From NCBI RefSeq assembly GCF_024029895.1, contig NZ_CP097457.1, positions 248,001 to 312,000 on the forward strand: 64,000 bases of DNA. Reading direction: 5' to 3'. Made by a program: the position numbers and the translations under genes. Under the pieces are notes generated by a model, which was given only the letters and a program-made list of their open reading frames with translations, was not told the DNA's origin and did no database searches. Source of the stretch: Buchnera aphidicola (Periphyllus lyropictus). GTDB lineage: Bacteria > Pseudomonadota > Gammaproteobacteria > Enterobacterales > Enterobacteriaceae. Positions 32,307-42,478 of the stretch are shown here, piece after piece. The first letter of the stretch is position 1. Each line of letters begins with the position of its first letter.

Positions 32307-33323
32307 TTAAATAGAAAAATTTTTTAATAAAGTGTTTATTAATAAAGATTTTACGATATGTAAACGATTTTCAGATTGTTGAAAAATTATTTTTTTGTTT
32401 ATTTTAAAGACTTTATTAGTTATTTCTACACCATTTTTTAAATTAAATTTTTTAATAATTTTTTTTCCAAAAGTTGTTTTTTTATTATGTAAAGCAGGTA
32501 AACAATGAAAAACTTTTATAAAAGGATTATTTGTTAATTTTAATATTTCTTCATTAACTTGATAATTTTTTAATAAATTTATTTTTTGTTCTTGTTTTTC
32601 TATTTTTTCTCCCATAGAAATCCAAACATCTGTATATATTAAATCAACATTTTTAATTCCAATTTCTATATTTTCTGTCATAAAAATATTTTTTTTATTT
32701 TTATTTATATTAATATTATATTTTTTAAAAAACTTTTTTTTAGGTAAATATTTTTTATTAGAAATTAAATTTAAACGAAATTTAAATAAATTAGATGCTT
32801 CTATAAGAGAATTTGAAATATTATTTTTAGCATCTCCAATATAAGCTATTTTAATTTTTTTTATTGGTTTATTATAAAAAATTTCTTGTATTGTTAATAA
32901 ATCAGATACAATTTGAGTAGGATGAAAATAATTTGTTAAACCATTCCATACAGGAATTTTAGAATATTTAGCAAGTTTTTCAATAATTTTATGTGAATTT
33001 CCTCTATATAAGATTCCATCATATAATTTTCCTAATGTTTCAGCTGTATCTTCAATAGATTCTTTATATCCTATATGAGTGTTTTTATTTCCTAAATATG
33101 TTGTTTTTGCTCCTTGATCAAATGCTGCAACTTCAAAAGAACATCTAGTTCTAGTAGATTCTTTTTCAAAAATTAAAACAATATTTTTTTTTTTTAAAAG
33201 TTTTTTTTCTTTATTTATTAATTTTTTAAATTTTAATATTTTTGCATTATTTATTAATAAAGAAATATCTTTTAAATTAAAATCACATAATCTTAAAAAA
33301 TTTCTTAAATAAAAAGGAGTCAT
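32307..33323 (-). CDS. argI: Ornithine carbamoyltransferase
   Basis: Makes citrulline from ornithine and carbamoyl phosphate for arginine synthesis. The 338 residues contain ESTRTRCSFEVAAFDQGA (carbamoyl phosphate STRTR, about residue 55), NYFHPTQIVSDLLT, DVWISMGE (ornithine-binding loop region) and HCLPA with the catalytic Cys. Whether argI or argF ancestry cannot be decided from the sequence; the ridA neighbour favours argI. Arginine is a host-required amino acid, fitting a nutritional symbiont. Confidence 0.96.
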   Translation of the reverse strand: MTPFYLRNFLRLCDFNLKDISLLINNAKILKFKKLINKEKKLLKKKNIVLIFEKESTRTRCSFEVAAFDQGAKTTYLGNKNTHIGYKESIEDTAETLGKLYDGILYRGNSHKIIEKLAKYSKIPVWNGLTNYFHPTQIVSDLLTIQEIFYNKPIKKIKIAYIGDAKNNISNSLIEASNLFKFRLNLISNKKYLPKKKFFKKYNININKNKKNIFMTENIEIGIKNVDLIYTDVWISMGEKIEKQEQKINLLKNYQVNEEILKLTNNPFIKVFHCLPALHNKKTTFGKKIIKKFNLKNGVEITNKVFKINKKIIFQQSENRLHIVKSLLINTLLKNFSI

Positions 33324-33632
33324 AATTTTTTTTTACCAAAATATAATTAATAAATTTAATTATTTTTTATGTTATTTATTTTTTAATTATTTTTAATTTT
33401 AATTTTATTAAAAAAAATCACTATTTTTTTATTTTAACATAATATTTTTTTAAAATTTATTTATTAAAAAATAAAAAATTTTTAATAGATAAATTTTAAT
33501 TATATATAAAAAACGATGTATAATTAAAAAATAAAGACTATTTTTATAAAAAATGTTATTTTTTTATAATATAATTATAGGTAAATTTTAACTTAAAATA
33601 TATAAATTTTTTTATTTTTTAAGGATTTTTTT
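33324..33632. other. Divergent intergenic region argI/pepA
   Basis: About 300 bp of nearly pure A+T between divergent starts. TATAAT-like hexamers abound, so no promoter can be singled out. I see no ARG-box-like palindrome, RNA gene or ORF. Confidence 0.45.
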
Positions 33633-35129
33633 ATGAAAGTTATACCTTATTTAAAAAATACAAAAATATTTAACAATAATTGTATTTTTTTTGGAATATA
33701 TGAAGATGAAAATATTTTAGAACTATTTAAAGAAATAAATATAAATAATGAAGAAAATATTAAAAAAGTGTTTGAAATAAATAATTGGAAAGATAATTTT
33801 GGAAAGTTTATTACATTATATAATTTTTTTAATTTTTCTTATGATCGAATAGTTTTTATTAATTTAGGTTTAAAAAAGAAAAAAAAAATAAATTTTGTAA
33901 AAATTTTTAAGAAAATTTTTATTTTTTCAAAAGAAAATAATGTAAAAAATATTTATATAAATATTTCAAATTCTGTTTTATTTTTAAATAATTTATATTG
34001 GAATATAAGAAATTTAATAGATTCTTTTTATAACGTTTATTATAATTTTAATGTTTATAAAAAAGAAATTAAAAAAAATTTAAAAAAAATATTTATTAAG
34101 ATAAAAAATAAAAAAGATTTTTATTTGTTTAATAAATCAGTAAAACATAGTTTATCTATTTCTAAATCTATAAAATTAACTAAAAATATTAGTAATCTTC
34201 CTCCTAATATTTGTAATCCAAAATACTTAATTAAATGTGCTAAAAAACTTTCAAAAAAATATTCTAATTTTATTAAAATTGATATTATTAATGAAAAATA
34301 TATGAAAAAATTAAATATGAACGCTTTTCTTTCTGTTTCTAAGGGTTCAAAAAATAAATCATATATAGCAATAATGCATTATAAAAATCCTAATTATATT
34401 TTAAATAATCAACCATTTATTTTAATAGGTAAAGGAGTAACTTTTGATTCTGGAGGAATTTCTATTAAACCGTCATATTTAATGGATGAAATGAAATATG
34501 ATATGTGTGGAGCTTCTTCTGTTATTGGAATTATAGATTCTATTTCTTCTTTAAATCTTCCTTTAAACGTTATAGGAATTTTAGCTTCTTGTGAAAATAT
34601 GCCTGATGGAAATTCATTTAGACCTGGAGATGTTATTAAAACAATGTCTGGAAAAACAGTAGAAATATTAAATACTGATGCAGAAGGAAGATTAATTTTA
34701 TGCGATATTTTAACTTATGTGGAACGTTTTAAACCGAAAGTTGTAATTGATATAGCGACTTTAACTGGATCTTGTGTATCAACTTTAGGTAATGCAGCAA
34801 GTGGTTTATTTTCTAATAACAAAATTTTATTAAAAGAAATAATAAATGCTTCAAAAAATATTGATGATAAAGTTTGGAGTTTACCAAATTTTAAAGTATA
34901 TAAAAAATCTTTAAAATCAAATTTTGCTGATTTGTCTAATATAGGAGGAAAAAATTCTGGAGCTAGTACAGCTTCTTATTTTTTATCATATTTTGCAAAA
35001 AAATATAAATGGGCTCATTTAGATATTGCTGGAACTGCTTGGAATAATGGAAATAAAAAAGGTTCTACAGGAAAACCTGTAAAATTATTATTACAATATT
35101 TTTTAAATTTTATAAAAAAAAATAAATAA
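33633..35129 (+). CDS. pepA: Leucyl aminopeptidase PepA
   Basis: Hexameric M17 metallo-aminopeptidase, in E. coli also a DNA-binding protein for carAB control and Xer recombination. The 498 residues match E. coli (503). Metal ligands and catalytic residues lie in GKGVTFDSGGISIKPS, MKYDMCGA and the signature NTDAEGRL (about residue 348), followed by GRLILCDILTYV. AAGGAT lies upstream of the ATG. The N-terminal domain is divergent and Lys/Asn rich. Confidence 0.96.
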   Translation: MKVIPYLKNTKIFNNNCIFFGIYEDENILELFKEININNEENIKKVFEINNWKDNFGKFITLYNFFNFSYDRIVFINLGLKKKKKINFVKIFKKIFIFSKENNVKNIYINISNSVLFLNNLYWNIRNLIDSFYNVYYNFNVYKKEIKKNLKKIFIKIKNKKDFYLFNKSVKHSLSISKSIKLTKNISNLPPNICNPKYLIKCAKKLSKKYSNFIKIDIINEKYMKKLNMNAFLSVSKGSKNKSYIAIMHYKNPNYILNNQPFILIGKGVTFDSGGISIKPSYLMDEMKYDMCGASSVIGIIDSISSLNLPLNVIGILASCENMPDGNSFRPGDVIKTMSGKTVEILNTDAEGRLILCDILTYVERFKPKVVIDIATLTGSCVSTLGNAASGLFSNNKILLKEIINASKNIDDKVWSLPNFKVYKKSLKSNFADLSNIGGKNSGASTASYFLSYFAKKYKWAHLDIAGTAWNNGNKKGSTGKPVKLLLQYFLNFIKKNK

Positions 35130-35255
35130 AATTTTTTTTATATTTTTTTAAAAATATTTTAAAAATTTATATAATTTGTATAAATTTTTTGAAAAAAATT
35201 TATGTATAATATATAAATATACGATTTATAAAATTATCTTATTTAAAATATAAAA

Positions 35256-38123
35256 ATGAAAAAAAAATATAATCCAAATTTAATTGAAAAATCATTATAT
35301 AAACATTGGGAAAAAAATAAATGTTTTAATTTTTCTTTAAAGAAATCTTTTAAAAAATCTTTTTGTATTATTATGCCTCCTCCAAATATTACTGGAAAAT
35401 TACATATTGGTCATGCATTACAGCAAACTATTATGGATATTTTAATTCGATTTTATCGTATGAAAGGAAGAAATACTTTATTTCAAGTTGGAACTGATCA
35501 TGCTGGAATTGCTACACAATTATTAATTGAAAAAAAAATTTTAAAAAAATATAAAATTTTAAAAACAAAAAATAATAAAAAATTTTTTCTAAAAAAAACT
35601 TGGAAATGGGTAAAAAAATATAAAAAAAAGATTTTTGATCAAATAAAACGTTTAGGAAATTCAATAGATTGGAATCGTGAAAAATTTACTTTAGATCCTG
35701 ATATTTCTAGAGGAGTAAAAAAAGCATTTATAATTTTATATAAAAAAGGATTAATTTATAAAAAAAAAAAAATAGTAAATTGGGATATGAATTTAAAAAC
35801 TGTTATTTCAGATTTAGAGGTTATAAATAAAAATATTTGTATTAAAATGTGGTATATAAAATATTTTTTTGAAAATAAAAATATATTTTTTAACAAAAAA
35901 AATTATATTTTAATAGCTACTACTCGTCCTGAAACTATATTTGGAGATTCTGCAATTGCAGTTCATCCTAATGATAAAAGATATAAAAAATATATTGGAA
36001 TGAAAGTAATAATTCCTATTATTAAGAGAAAAATACCAATTATTTGTGATTATGAAATAGAAATAAAAAAAGGAACAGGGTGTGTAAAAATTACTCCTGC
36101 TCATGATTTTTTAGATTACAAAATTGGAGAAAGAAATTTTCTTCCAATTATTAAAGTTTTTTCTTTTGATGGAAAAATTAAAAAAAAAGTGTCTGTATAT
36201 AATTTTAAAGGAAAAAAATTAAAATTATTCAAAAATTTTATTCCAAAAAAATTCCATTTTTTAGATCGTTTTTTAGCTAGAGAAAAAATTTTAAAGTATC
36301 TTTTTAAAAAAAAATTAATTGTTAAAATAAAAAAATTAGATTCATCTGTTCCATTTGGTGAAAGAAGTAATACTATTATTGAACCAATGTTAACTAATCA
36401 ATGGTTTTTAAAAACTTCTATTTTATCAAAAAAAGCAATTTTAGCTGTAAAAAATAAAGAAATTAAATTTTTTCCAAAAAAATATAAAAATATGTATTTA
36501 TCTTGGATGAAAAATTTAGAAGATTGGTGTATTTCTAGGCAATTATGGTGGGGACATACAATTCCAATATGGTATGATAAAAATAAAAATGTTTATGTGG
36601 GAAAAAATGAAAATTATATAAGAAAAAAATATTTTTTAAAAAAATCTTTTGTTTTAAAAAAAGAAAAAGATGTTTTAGATACATGGTTTTCTTCTAGTTT
36701 ATGGACATTTTTAACTTTAGGTTGGCCGAAAAAAACTAATGAATTAAAAAATTTTCATCCAACTAATGTAATTATTAGTGGTTTTGACATAATTTTTTTT
36801 TGGATTGCTAAAATGATTATGTTAACAATGAATATTATTAAAGATAAAAAAAAAAAATCGCAGATTCCATTTAAAAAAGTTTATATTACTGGTTTAATTC
36901 GTGATGATCAAGGAAGAAAAATGTCTAAATCTAAAAATAACGTTATTGATCCTATAGATTTAATCGATGGAATTAGTTTAAAAAAAATAATTTATAAGAG
37001 AACTAAAGAAATTAAAGATATTCATACAATTAATTTATTAAAAAAAAATTTAAAAAAAAATTTTCCAAATGGAATACAAGCTTTTGGTGCGGATTCATTA
37101 AGATTTACATGTATCGCTCTTTCTACAAATACGAGAACTATTGTTTGGGATATGAATCGTTTAAAAGGTTATAGAAATTTTTGTAATAAATTATGGAATG
37201 CAAGTTATTTTGTAATGAAAAATACTTTTGAGATTAAATTTTTAAAAAAATCAATTAAAATGAATTTATCTTTATTAGATAAATGGATTTTTTCTGAATT
37301 AAATTTATTAATTAAAAATTATATTTATTACATTAAAAATTATAGATTTGATATAATAGCTAATTTATTATATGATTTCTTTTGGAATAAGTTTTGTGAT
37401 TGGTATTTAGAAATCACTAAAAATATTATTAAGAATGGAACATTAAAAGAAATAAAAAATACAAAAATAAATTTATTTATTATATTAAAAATTTTATTAA
37501 AATTATTTCATCCTATTTTACCTTTTATTACTGATTATATTTGGAAAAAAGTTATTGTTAAAAATAAAAATCCTAAATTTATTAGTCTTATAAAAAAAAA
37601 TTTTCCAAAGTTTAAAAAAAAATATATTGATAAAGAATCAACTAAAAATATGTTAGTTATTCAGAAAATTTTTTCAGAAATTCGATCTATTCGTTTTTTA
37701 TTAAAAATAAAGTATAATAAAATTATTACAATTATTTTAAAAAATGGAAATAAAAGAGTTTTGTTTATTATTAAAAAATATAATAATTTTTTAAAAAAAA
37801 TTATGTATTTAAAAAATATAAAAATTTACTCTAATTTAGATTCTAATTTATTAAAAACTTCTATTGTTCGTTCTATTAATAATTTTCAGTTATATATACC
37901 AATAAAAAAAATTATAAATAAAAAATTAGAATTAAAAAATTTAATAAAAAAATTTAAAATAATTAAAAAAAAATATGAAATAGTTAAAATTCGTGTTTCA
38001 AATAATAATTTTTTAAATTTTGCTCCTAATAAAGTTATTAAAAAAGAAAAAGAAAAGTTAAAAGTTTTAAAAATTAAATTAAAAAATTTAAAAAATTATA
38101 AAAAAATTTTGTTATCATTATAA
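35256..38123 (+). CDS. valS: Valyl-tRNA synthetase
   Basis: Class I synthetase with editing of mischarged Thr. At 955 residues it matches E. coli (951). It shows PPPNITGKLHIGHAL (HIGH, about residue 45), the editing-domain TTRPETIFGDSAIAVHPND, LEDWCISRQLWWGH, GRKMSKSKNN (KMSKS) and a C-terminal coiled coil. holC, which separates pepA and valS in E. coli, is missing here, leaving a short spacer. Confidence 0.98.
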   Translation: MKKKYNPNLIEKSLYKHWEKNKCFNFSLKKSFKKSFCIIMPPPNITGKLHIGHALQQTIMDILIRFYRMKGRNTLFQVGTDHAGIATQLLIEKKILKKYKILKTKNNKKFFLKKTWKWVKKYKKKIFDQIKRLGNSIDWNREKFTLDPDISRGVKKAFIILYKKGLIYKKKKIVNWDMNLKTVISDLEVINKNICIKMWYIKYFFENKNIFFNKKNYILIATTRPETIFGDSAIAVHPNDKRYKKYIGMKVIIPIIKRKIPIICDYEIEIKKGTGCVKITPAHDFLDYKIGERNFLPIIKVFSFDGKIKKKVSVYNFKGKKLKLFKNFIPKKFHFLDRFLAREKILKYLFKKKLIVKIKKLDSSVPFGERSNTIIEPMLTNQWFLKTSILSKKAILAVKNKEIKFFPKKYKNMYLSWMKNLEDWCISRQLWWGHTIPIWYDKNKNVYVGKNENYIRKKYFLKKSFVLKKEKDVLDTWFSSSLWTFLTLGWPKKTNELKNFHPTNVIISGFDIIFFWIAKMIMLTMNIIKDKKKKSQIPFKKVYITGLIRDDQGRKMSKSKNNVIDPIDLIDGISLKKIIYKRTKEIKDIHTINLLKKNLKKNFPNGIQAFGADSLRFTCIALSTNTRTIVWDMNRLKGYRNFCNKLWNASYFVMKNTFEIKFLKKSIKMNLSLLDKWIFSELNLLIKNYIYYIKNYRFDIIANLLYDFFWNKFCDWYLEITKNIIKNGTLKEIKNTKINLFIILKILLKLFHPILPFITDYIWKKVIVKNKNPKFISLIKKNFPKFKKKYIDKESTKNMLVIQKIFSEIRSIRFLLKIKYNKIITIILKNGNKRVLFIIKKYNNFLKKIMYLKNIKIYSNLDSNLLKTSIVRSINNFQLYIPIKKIINKKLELKNLIKKFKIIKKKYEIVKIRVSNNNFLNFAPNKVIKKEKEKLKVLKIKLKNLKNYKKILLSL

Positions 38124-38142
38124 ATTTATTGGAAATATATTG

Positions 38143-39078
38143 ATGTCTGGAATATTTAGATTTTTAAATAATAAAAAATTTTTAAAAAGTAATATAGATG
38201 AACATTTAAGAATAAATTTTTCTTTTTATAAATATTTTTATATTAAAGATAAAATATATATAAAAAATAAAATAAAAAAATTTTTTAAAAAATTAGAAAT
38301 TTTTGGAAGAATTTATATTTCTTCTGAAGGAATTAATGTTCAAGCAAATGTTTTAAAAAAATTTTTTTATATTATGAAAAAATTTATATATAATTTGCAT
38401 TTAGATTTAAATAATGTTTTTATTAATATTGGAATAGATAATTTTAAACAATCTTTTTTTTCTTTAGTTATTAAAATAAAAAAAAGAATTGTTAATGATA
38501 ATTTAAAATTAAGTTTATTAAATAGTAATTATTATCCTAAATATTTAGATTCAAAATCAGTTAATAAATATTTAAATAATAAAAATGTTATTTTTATTGA
38601 TATTAGAAATAATTATGAATATAAAATTGGTCATTTTAAAAATTCTATTTCAATTAATACTAAAACATTTCGATCACAATTAAGTAATTTATTTAGATAT
38701 ATTAAGAATTATAAAAAAAAAAAAATTGTTATATATTGTACAGGAGGAATTAGATGTGAAAAAACAGCTTTTTTAATGTATAAAAAAGGTTATAAAAAAG
38801 TTTATCAGATTTATGGAGGAATAATAGGATATGTAAATGATTGTAAAAAAAATAATAATCCTGTAAATTTTTTAGGAAAAAATTTTGTTTTTGATTTTCG
38901 TTTAAAAGAAAATATTACACAAGAAATTTTATCTAATTGTTATCATTGTTCTAATAAATCTGATTATTATTTAAATTGTATGAATGAAAAATGTAATTTA
39001 TTATTTATACAATGTTTAATTTGTTCAAAAAAATATAAATCTTTTTGTTCAGAAAAATGCTTAATAAAAAATAATTAA
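38143..39078 (+). CDS. trhO: tRNA uridine(34) hydroxylase TrhO (YceA)
   Basis: Rhodanese-family enzyme needed with TrhP for 5-hydroxyuridine at U34 of tRNAs. 311 residues: an N-terminal acylphosphatase-like part (INFSFYKYFYI, FGRIYISSEGINVQAN), then a rhodanese domain with FIDIRNNYEYKIGHFKN and the active-site loop YCTGGIRCEK, then a Cys-rich C-terminus (CYHCSNK, CNLLFIQCLICS, FCSEKC). It is shorter than E. coli (350) by a C-terminal tail. ATG 38143, preceded by GGAAA, is preferred to a TTG just before it. Confidence 0.93.
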   Translation: MSGIFRFLNNKKFLKSNIDEHLRINFSFYKYFYIKDKIYIKNKIKKFFKKLEIFGRIYISSEGINVQANVLKKFFYIMKKFIYNLHLDLNNVFINIGIDNFKQSFFSLVIKIKKRIVNDNLKLSLLNSNYYPKYLDSKSVNKYLNNKNVIFIDIRNNYEYKIGHFKNSISINTKTFRSQLSNLFRYIKNYKKKKIVIYCTGGIRCEKTAFLMYKKGYKKVYQIYGGIIGYVNDCKKNNNPVNFLGKNFVFDFRLKENITQEILSNCYHCSNKSDYYLNCMNEKCNLLFIQCLICSKKYKSFCSEKCLIKNN

Positions 39079-39146
39079 TTTATTTAATTTTTAAAAAAAA
39101 ATTTTAAATATATTATTTAAAAATTTTTTAAAAAAAAAGGTTTTTT

Positions 39147-40529
39147 ATGAAATTGACAAATATAAAAGATATTTTTAAAAATAAAATATCAATTGATTCT
39201 TTAATAAAAATTAATGGTTGGGTAAAAAACAAAAGAATTTCTAAATCTAATTTGATTTTTATTGATTTATATGACGGTTCATTTATTAATACATTACAGA
39301 TTGTTTCTAATAATAAATTATTAAATTATTATACAGAAATTATTAAATTAACTACAGGATGTTCTATTTCTGTAAAAGGAAAATTAATTAAATCTTTTAA
39401 AGATAAAGAAAAATTAGAATTACATGTATTAGAATTAAATGTTTTAGGTTGGGTAAAAAATCCAAATTTTTATCCTATTTCTTCTAAAAAACATACTATG
39501 GAGCATTTACGTAAATTTTCTCATTTGAGATCAAGAACAAATATTATTGGAGCTATTTCTAGAATTAGAAGTGTAGTTTTTCAAGGTTTTCATAATTATT
39601 TTTATAAAAATGGATATTATTGGGTACCTTCTCCTATTATTACATCTATTAATTCAGAAGGAGCTGGAGAAATGTTTTCTGTTTTAAATGAAAACTTTAA
39701 AGAAAATAATATTGATAAGAATAATAATTTTTTTGGAAAAAAAGTTTTTTTAACGGTTTCAGGACAACTTACGATTGAGTCATATGCATGTTCTATATCT
39801 AAAGTTTATACTTTTGGCCCAATATTTAGAGCTGAAAATTCTAATACTACTCGTCACTTATCTGAATTTTGGATGTTAGAAGTTGAATTAGCTTTCTTAA
39901 ATTTAAATAAAATTATTCATGTTATTGAAAAAATTTTAAAATATGTAATATCTTTAGTTTTAAAAAATAATTATGAAGATTTATTATTTTTAAAAAAAAA
40001 TATTAATGAAAATATTATTTTTAGATTAAAAAAGTTTGTTTCTTCAAAAATAAAAAAAATAAATTATGTAGATGCTGTAAAAATTTTAAAAGAGAATTAT
40101 AATTTTAATGATAATTCTATATTTTTTGGAATGGATTTAAATTCAGATCATGAAAAATTTCTTGTAGATAAATATTTTAAAGCCCCATTAATAATTTTAA
40201 ATTATCCTAAAGAATTAAAACCTTTTTATATGAGAATAAATGATGATAATAAAACAGTTTCTAATTTAGATATTTTATTTCCGGGTGTGGGAGAAATTAT
40301 TGGAGGTTCACAAAGAGAGGAAAGAATAAAATATTTAGAAAAAAGAATTTTAGAATTAAAATTAAATAAAAAACATTATAAATGGTATAGAGATCTTAGA
40401 AATTATGGAACTGTTCCTCATTCTGGATTTGGATTAGGATTAGAAAGATTAATTATGTATATTACAGGTATAAAAAATATAAAAGATGTAATACCTTTTC
40501 CTAGAACAATAAAAAATGCTGATTTTTAA
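39147..40529 (+). CDS. asnS: Asparaginyl-tRNA synthetase
   Basis: Class IIb synthetase. 460 residues (E. coli 466). An N-terminal OB fold (INGWVKNKRISKSNLIFIDLYDGS) is followed by the catalytic core: MEHLRKFSHLRSRTN, FRAENSNTTRHLSEFWMLEVE (motif 2) and GFGLGLERLIMYITG (motif 3). It is immediately upstream of the porin gene, as asnS and ompF are in E. coli. Confidence 0.97.
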   Translation: MKLTNIKDIFKNKISIDSLIKINGWVKNKRISKSNLIFIDLYDGSFINTLQIVSNNKLLNYYTEIIKLTTGCSISVKGKLIKSFKDKEKLELHVLELNVLGWVKNPNFYPISSKKHTMEHLRKFSHLRSRTNIIGAISRIRSVVFQGFHNYFYKNGYYWVPSPIITSINSEGAGEMFSVLNENFKENNIDKNNNFFGKKVFLTVSGQLTIESYACSISKVYTFGPIFRAENSNTTRHLSEFWMLEVELAFLNLNKIIHVIEKILKYVISLVLKNNYEDLLFLKKNINENIIFRLKKFVSSKIKKINYVDAVKILKENYNFNDNSIFFGMDLNSDHEKFLVDKYFKAPLIILNYPKELKPFYMRINDDNKTVSNLDILFPGVGEIIGGSQREERIKYLEKRILELKLNKKHYKWYRDLRNYGTVPHSGFGLGLERLIMYITGIKNIKDVIPFPRTIKNADF

Positions 40530-40664
40530 TATTTTTTTAAAAAAATTTTTAAATAAAAAATTTTTTAAAAAAATATTAAAAAAAAATTTTTATATTTTTA
40601 AAAAAATTAAATTTAAAAAAATAATAATTTTTTAAACGTTTTTATTAAAAGGTAACATATAATT

Positions 40665-41804
40665 ATGATGAATCGTAATTCTTTATCTATATTAATTCCT
40701 TTATTATTTTTATCTTCTGGAGCTGTAAATGCAAAAGAAATATATAATCAAGATAATCAAAAAGTAAATTTATGTGGAAAAATAAATCCTCTTTATTTTT
40801 ATTCTCATACTAATGATCCTATTGTAATAAATTCTTTAGGAAATTATACAAATATAAAATTAAATTTATATAATTATATTAATATTAATCAATGGATGTC
40901 TGGATATTCTTTTGTTGAATATAAACCTAATTTTGTTAATTATAATAAAAAATTATATTCTAATTTAAATAAAAATAATATTAATTTGTGTTATGTTGGA
41001 TTAGATTTTAAAAGATGGGGAAAGATAGATTATGGAAGAAGTTATGGTGTAATGTATTATTCTAAAAAATTTACTAAAGATGCATTTGATGATAATGAAA
41101 ATATTGTTTTTCATGAAAATAATAATTTTTTGATGGGTAATTCTGATGGAGTTTTAACTTATCATAATAAAAATTTTTCTGGTTATATTCCAGGATTTGA
41201 TTTAATAATACAACATCAAAATTATTATAGAGATGACAATAAATATTTAACTGATAAGTATAATTATTCATGGGGTGGTTCTTTAAAATATAGTAATATA
41301 ATAGGATTTTCTGCAGTTTGTTCAGCTTTTTTTAGTCCATATAATAATTTTTATAATAAAGTAAATACAAAAGATCATTGGGTAAAAGCATATGGAATAG
41401 GTTGTAATTATTGTTTTAATAGTGCATCTCTTTCAGGATTTTATGGATATGAAAAAAATTCAGCTGATCCTTTTTTAAAAAATAATATTTCATATGATGT
41501 TCTAAATGATATTGAAATTACAGGAAAATATGATTTTAATAATGGAATAAAAACTTCTCTTGGATATATAAAATCTTTTGGAACTCAATATCATTTTGGT
41601 GAAAAAATAAATAATCTTAAATATTTAACTTTAAATCATCATATTAATATGATATTAAAATATGATTTTAATAAAAATATTTCTATAAATTTACATTATA
41701 AATTAAATTTATTAAAACAACCAATAGAATCAAATTTATTAAAAATAGATAATTTACATGATTATGATAATTCTATTGGAACAGGAATAACATATAATTT
41801 TTAA
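40665..41804 (+). CDS. ompF: OmpF/OmpC-type general porin
   Basis: Trimeric outer-membrane beta-barrel channel for small solutes. The signal peptide (LSILIPLLFLSSGAVNA, cleavage before KEIYNQD) matches the E. coli OmpF start, where mature protein begins AEIYNKD. Length 379 is typical. FKRWGKIDYGRSYGVMYY corresponds to the conserved GKIDYGRNYG region before the constriction loop L3, and the protein ends in the aromatic residue expected of a barrel (YNF). Two ATGs, 40665 and 40668, are possible. The asnS neighbour supports the ompF lineage. Confidence 0.93.
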   Translation: MMNRNSLSILIPLLFLSSGAVNAKEIYNQDNQKVNLCGKINPLYFYSHTNDPIVINSLGNYTNIKLNLYNYININQWMSGYSFVEYKPNFVNYNKKLYSNLNKNNINLCYVGLDFKRWGKIDYGRSYGVMYYSKKFTKDAFDDNENIVFHENNNFLMGNSDGVLTYHNKNFSGYIPGFDLIIQHQNYYRDDNKYLTDKYNYSWGGSLKYSNIIGFSAVCSAFFSPYNNFYNKVNTKDHWVKAYGIGCNYCFNSASLSGFYGYEKNSADPFLKNNISYDVLNDIEITGKYDFNNGIKTSLGYIKSFGTQYHFGEKINNLKYLTLNHHINMILKYDFNKNISINLHYKLNLLKQPIESNLLKIDNLHDYDNSIGTGITYNF

Positions 41805-41995
41805 TTTTTATTTAAAAAATTATTATTTTTTTAAATATTTATATTAATAAATTTAATTTTTGAAAAAAAATATTAAAAAAATTAATTTATTAATTTATTA
41901 TATTTTAGTAATTTTATATATATTTATTTATTTTTTTAAAAATAAAATTATAAAAAATTAATTATTATATTTTAAATAAAAAAATAATTAAAGTA

Positions 41996-42030
41996 ATAGT
42001 TTGTAAGAAAATCTTTTTCTTACAAACTAT
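41996..42030. terminator. Bidirectional terminator porin/hinT
   Basis: A 15-bp perfect stem ATAGTTTGTAAGAAA / TTTCTTACAAACTAT with a 5-nt loop (42011-42015) lies between the convergent porin and hinT genes. The stem could extend a few bases outward as AGTA/TACT. It is one of the clearest hairpins in the window. Confidence 0.85.
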
Positions 42031-42051
42031 TTACTATTTTTATATAAAAAA

Positions 42052-42393
42052 CTAAAAATTTTTTAGTTTTTTTCCTCCTATTAAATGAATATGTAAATAT
42101 TTTATTTTTTGTCCTCCGTCTTTGTTACAATTAATTATTATTCTATATCCTGATTTATTTATTTTTTTTTTTTTAGCTATTTTTTTAGACATATAAATCA
42201 TGTGACTTAATATTTTTAAATTTTTTTTTGTAATTTTATTTAAATTTTTTATAAATTTATTTGGAATAATAAGAATATGAATTGGAGCTTTTGGAGAAAT
42301 ATCATTAAATGCTGTTATTTTTTTATCTTGATATATTATTTTGGATGGAGTTTTTTTATTAATTATATTTTCAAAAATTTTTTTATTGTTCAT
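42052..42393 (-). CDS. hinT: Histidine triad nucleotide-binding protein HinT
   Basis: Purine nucleoside phosphoramidase of the HIT superfamily. 113 residues. [38 protein letters not shown] matches E. coli HinT. The triad region reads YLHIHLIGG where E. coli has HIHMHLLGG, so the first histidine is Tyr while the central (nucleophile) and third are kept. Next to ptsG, as in E. coli and Buchnera. Confidence 0.92.
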   Translation of the reverse strand: MNNKKIFENIINKKTPSKIIYQDKKITAFNDISPKAPIHILIIPNKFIKNLNKITKKNLKILSHMIYMSKKIAKKKKINKSGYRIIINCNKDGGQKIKYLHIHLIGGKKLKNF

Positions 42394-42478
42394 GAAATTT
42401 AACCTTATTAAAATTAAAAATAAAGATTTAAAAAATATAAATAAAAAAAAAGTTAAGAAAAAATTTTATATAAAAAAT

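Noticed and set aside
35910-36104. 64-codon ORF opposite valS
   Set aside because: Antisense shadow of the valS editing domain.
41074-41271. 65-codon ORF opposite the porin
   Set aside because: Antisense shadow, Tyr/Asn/His-rich, no SD.
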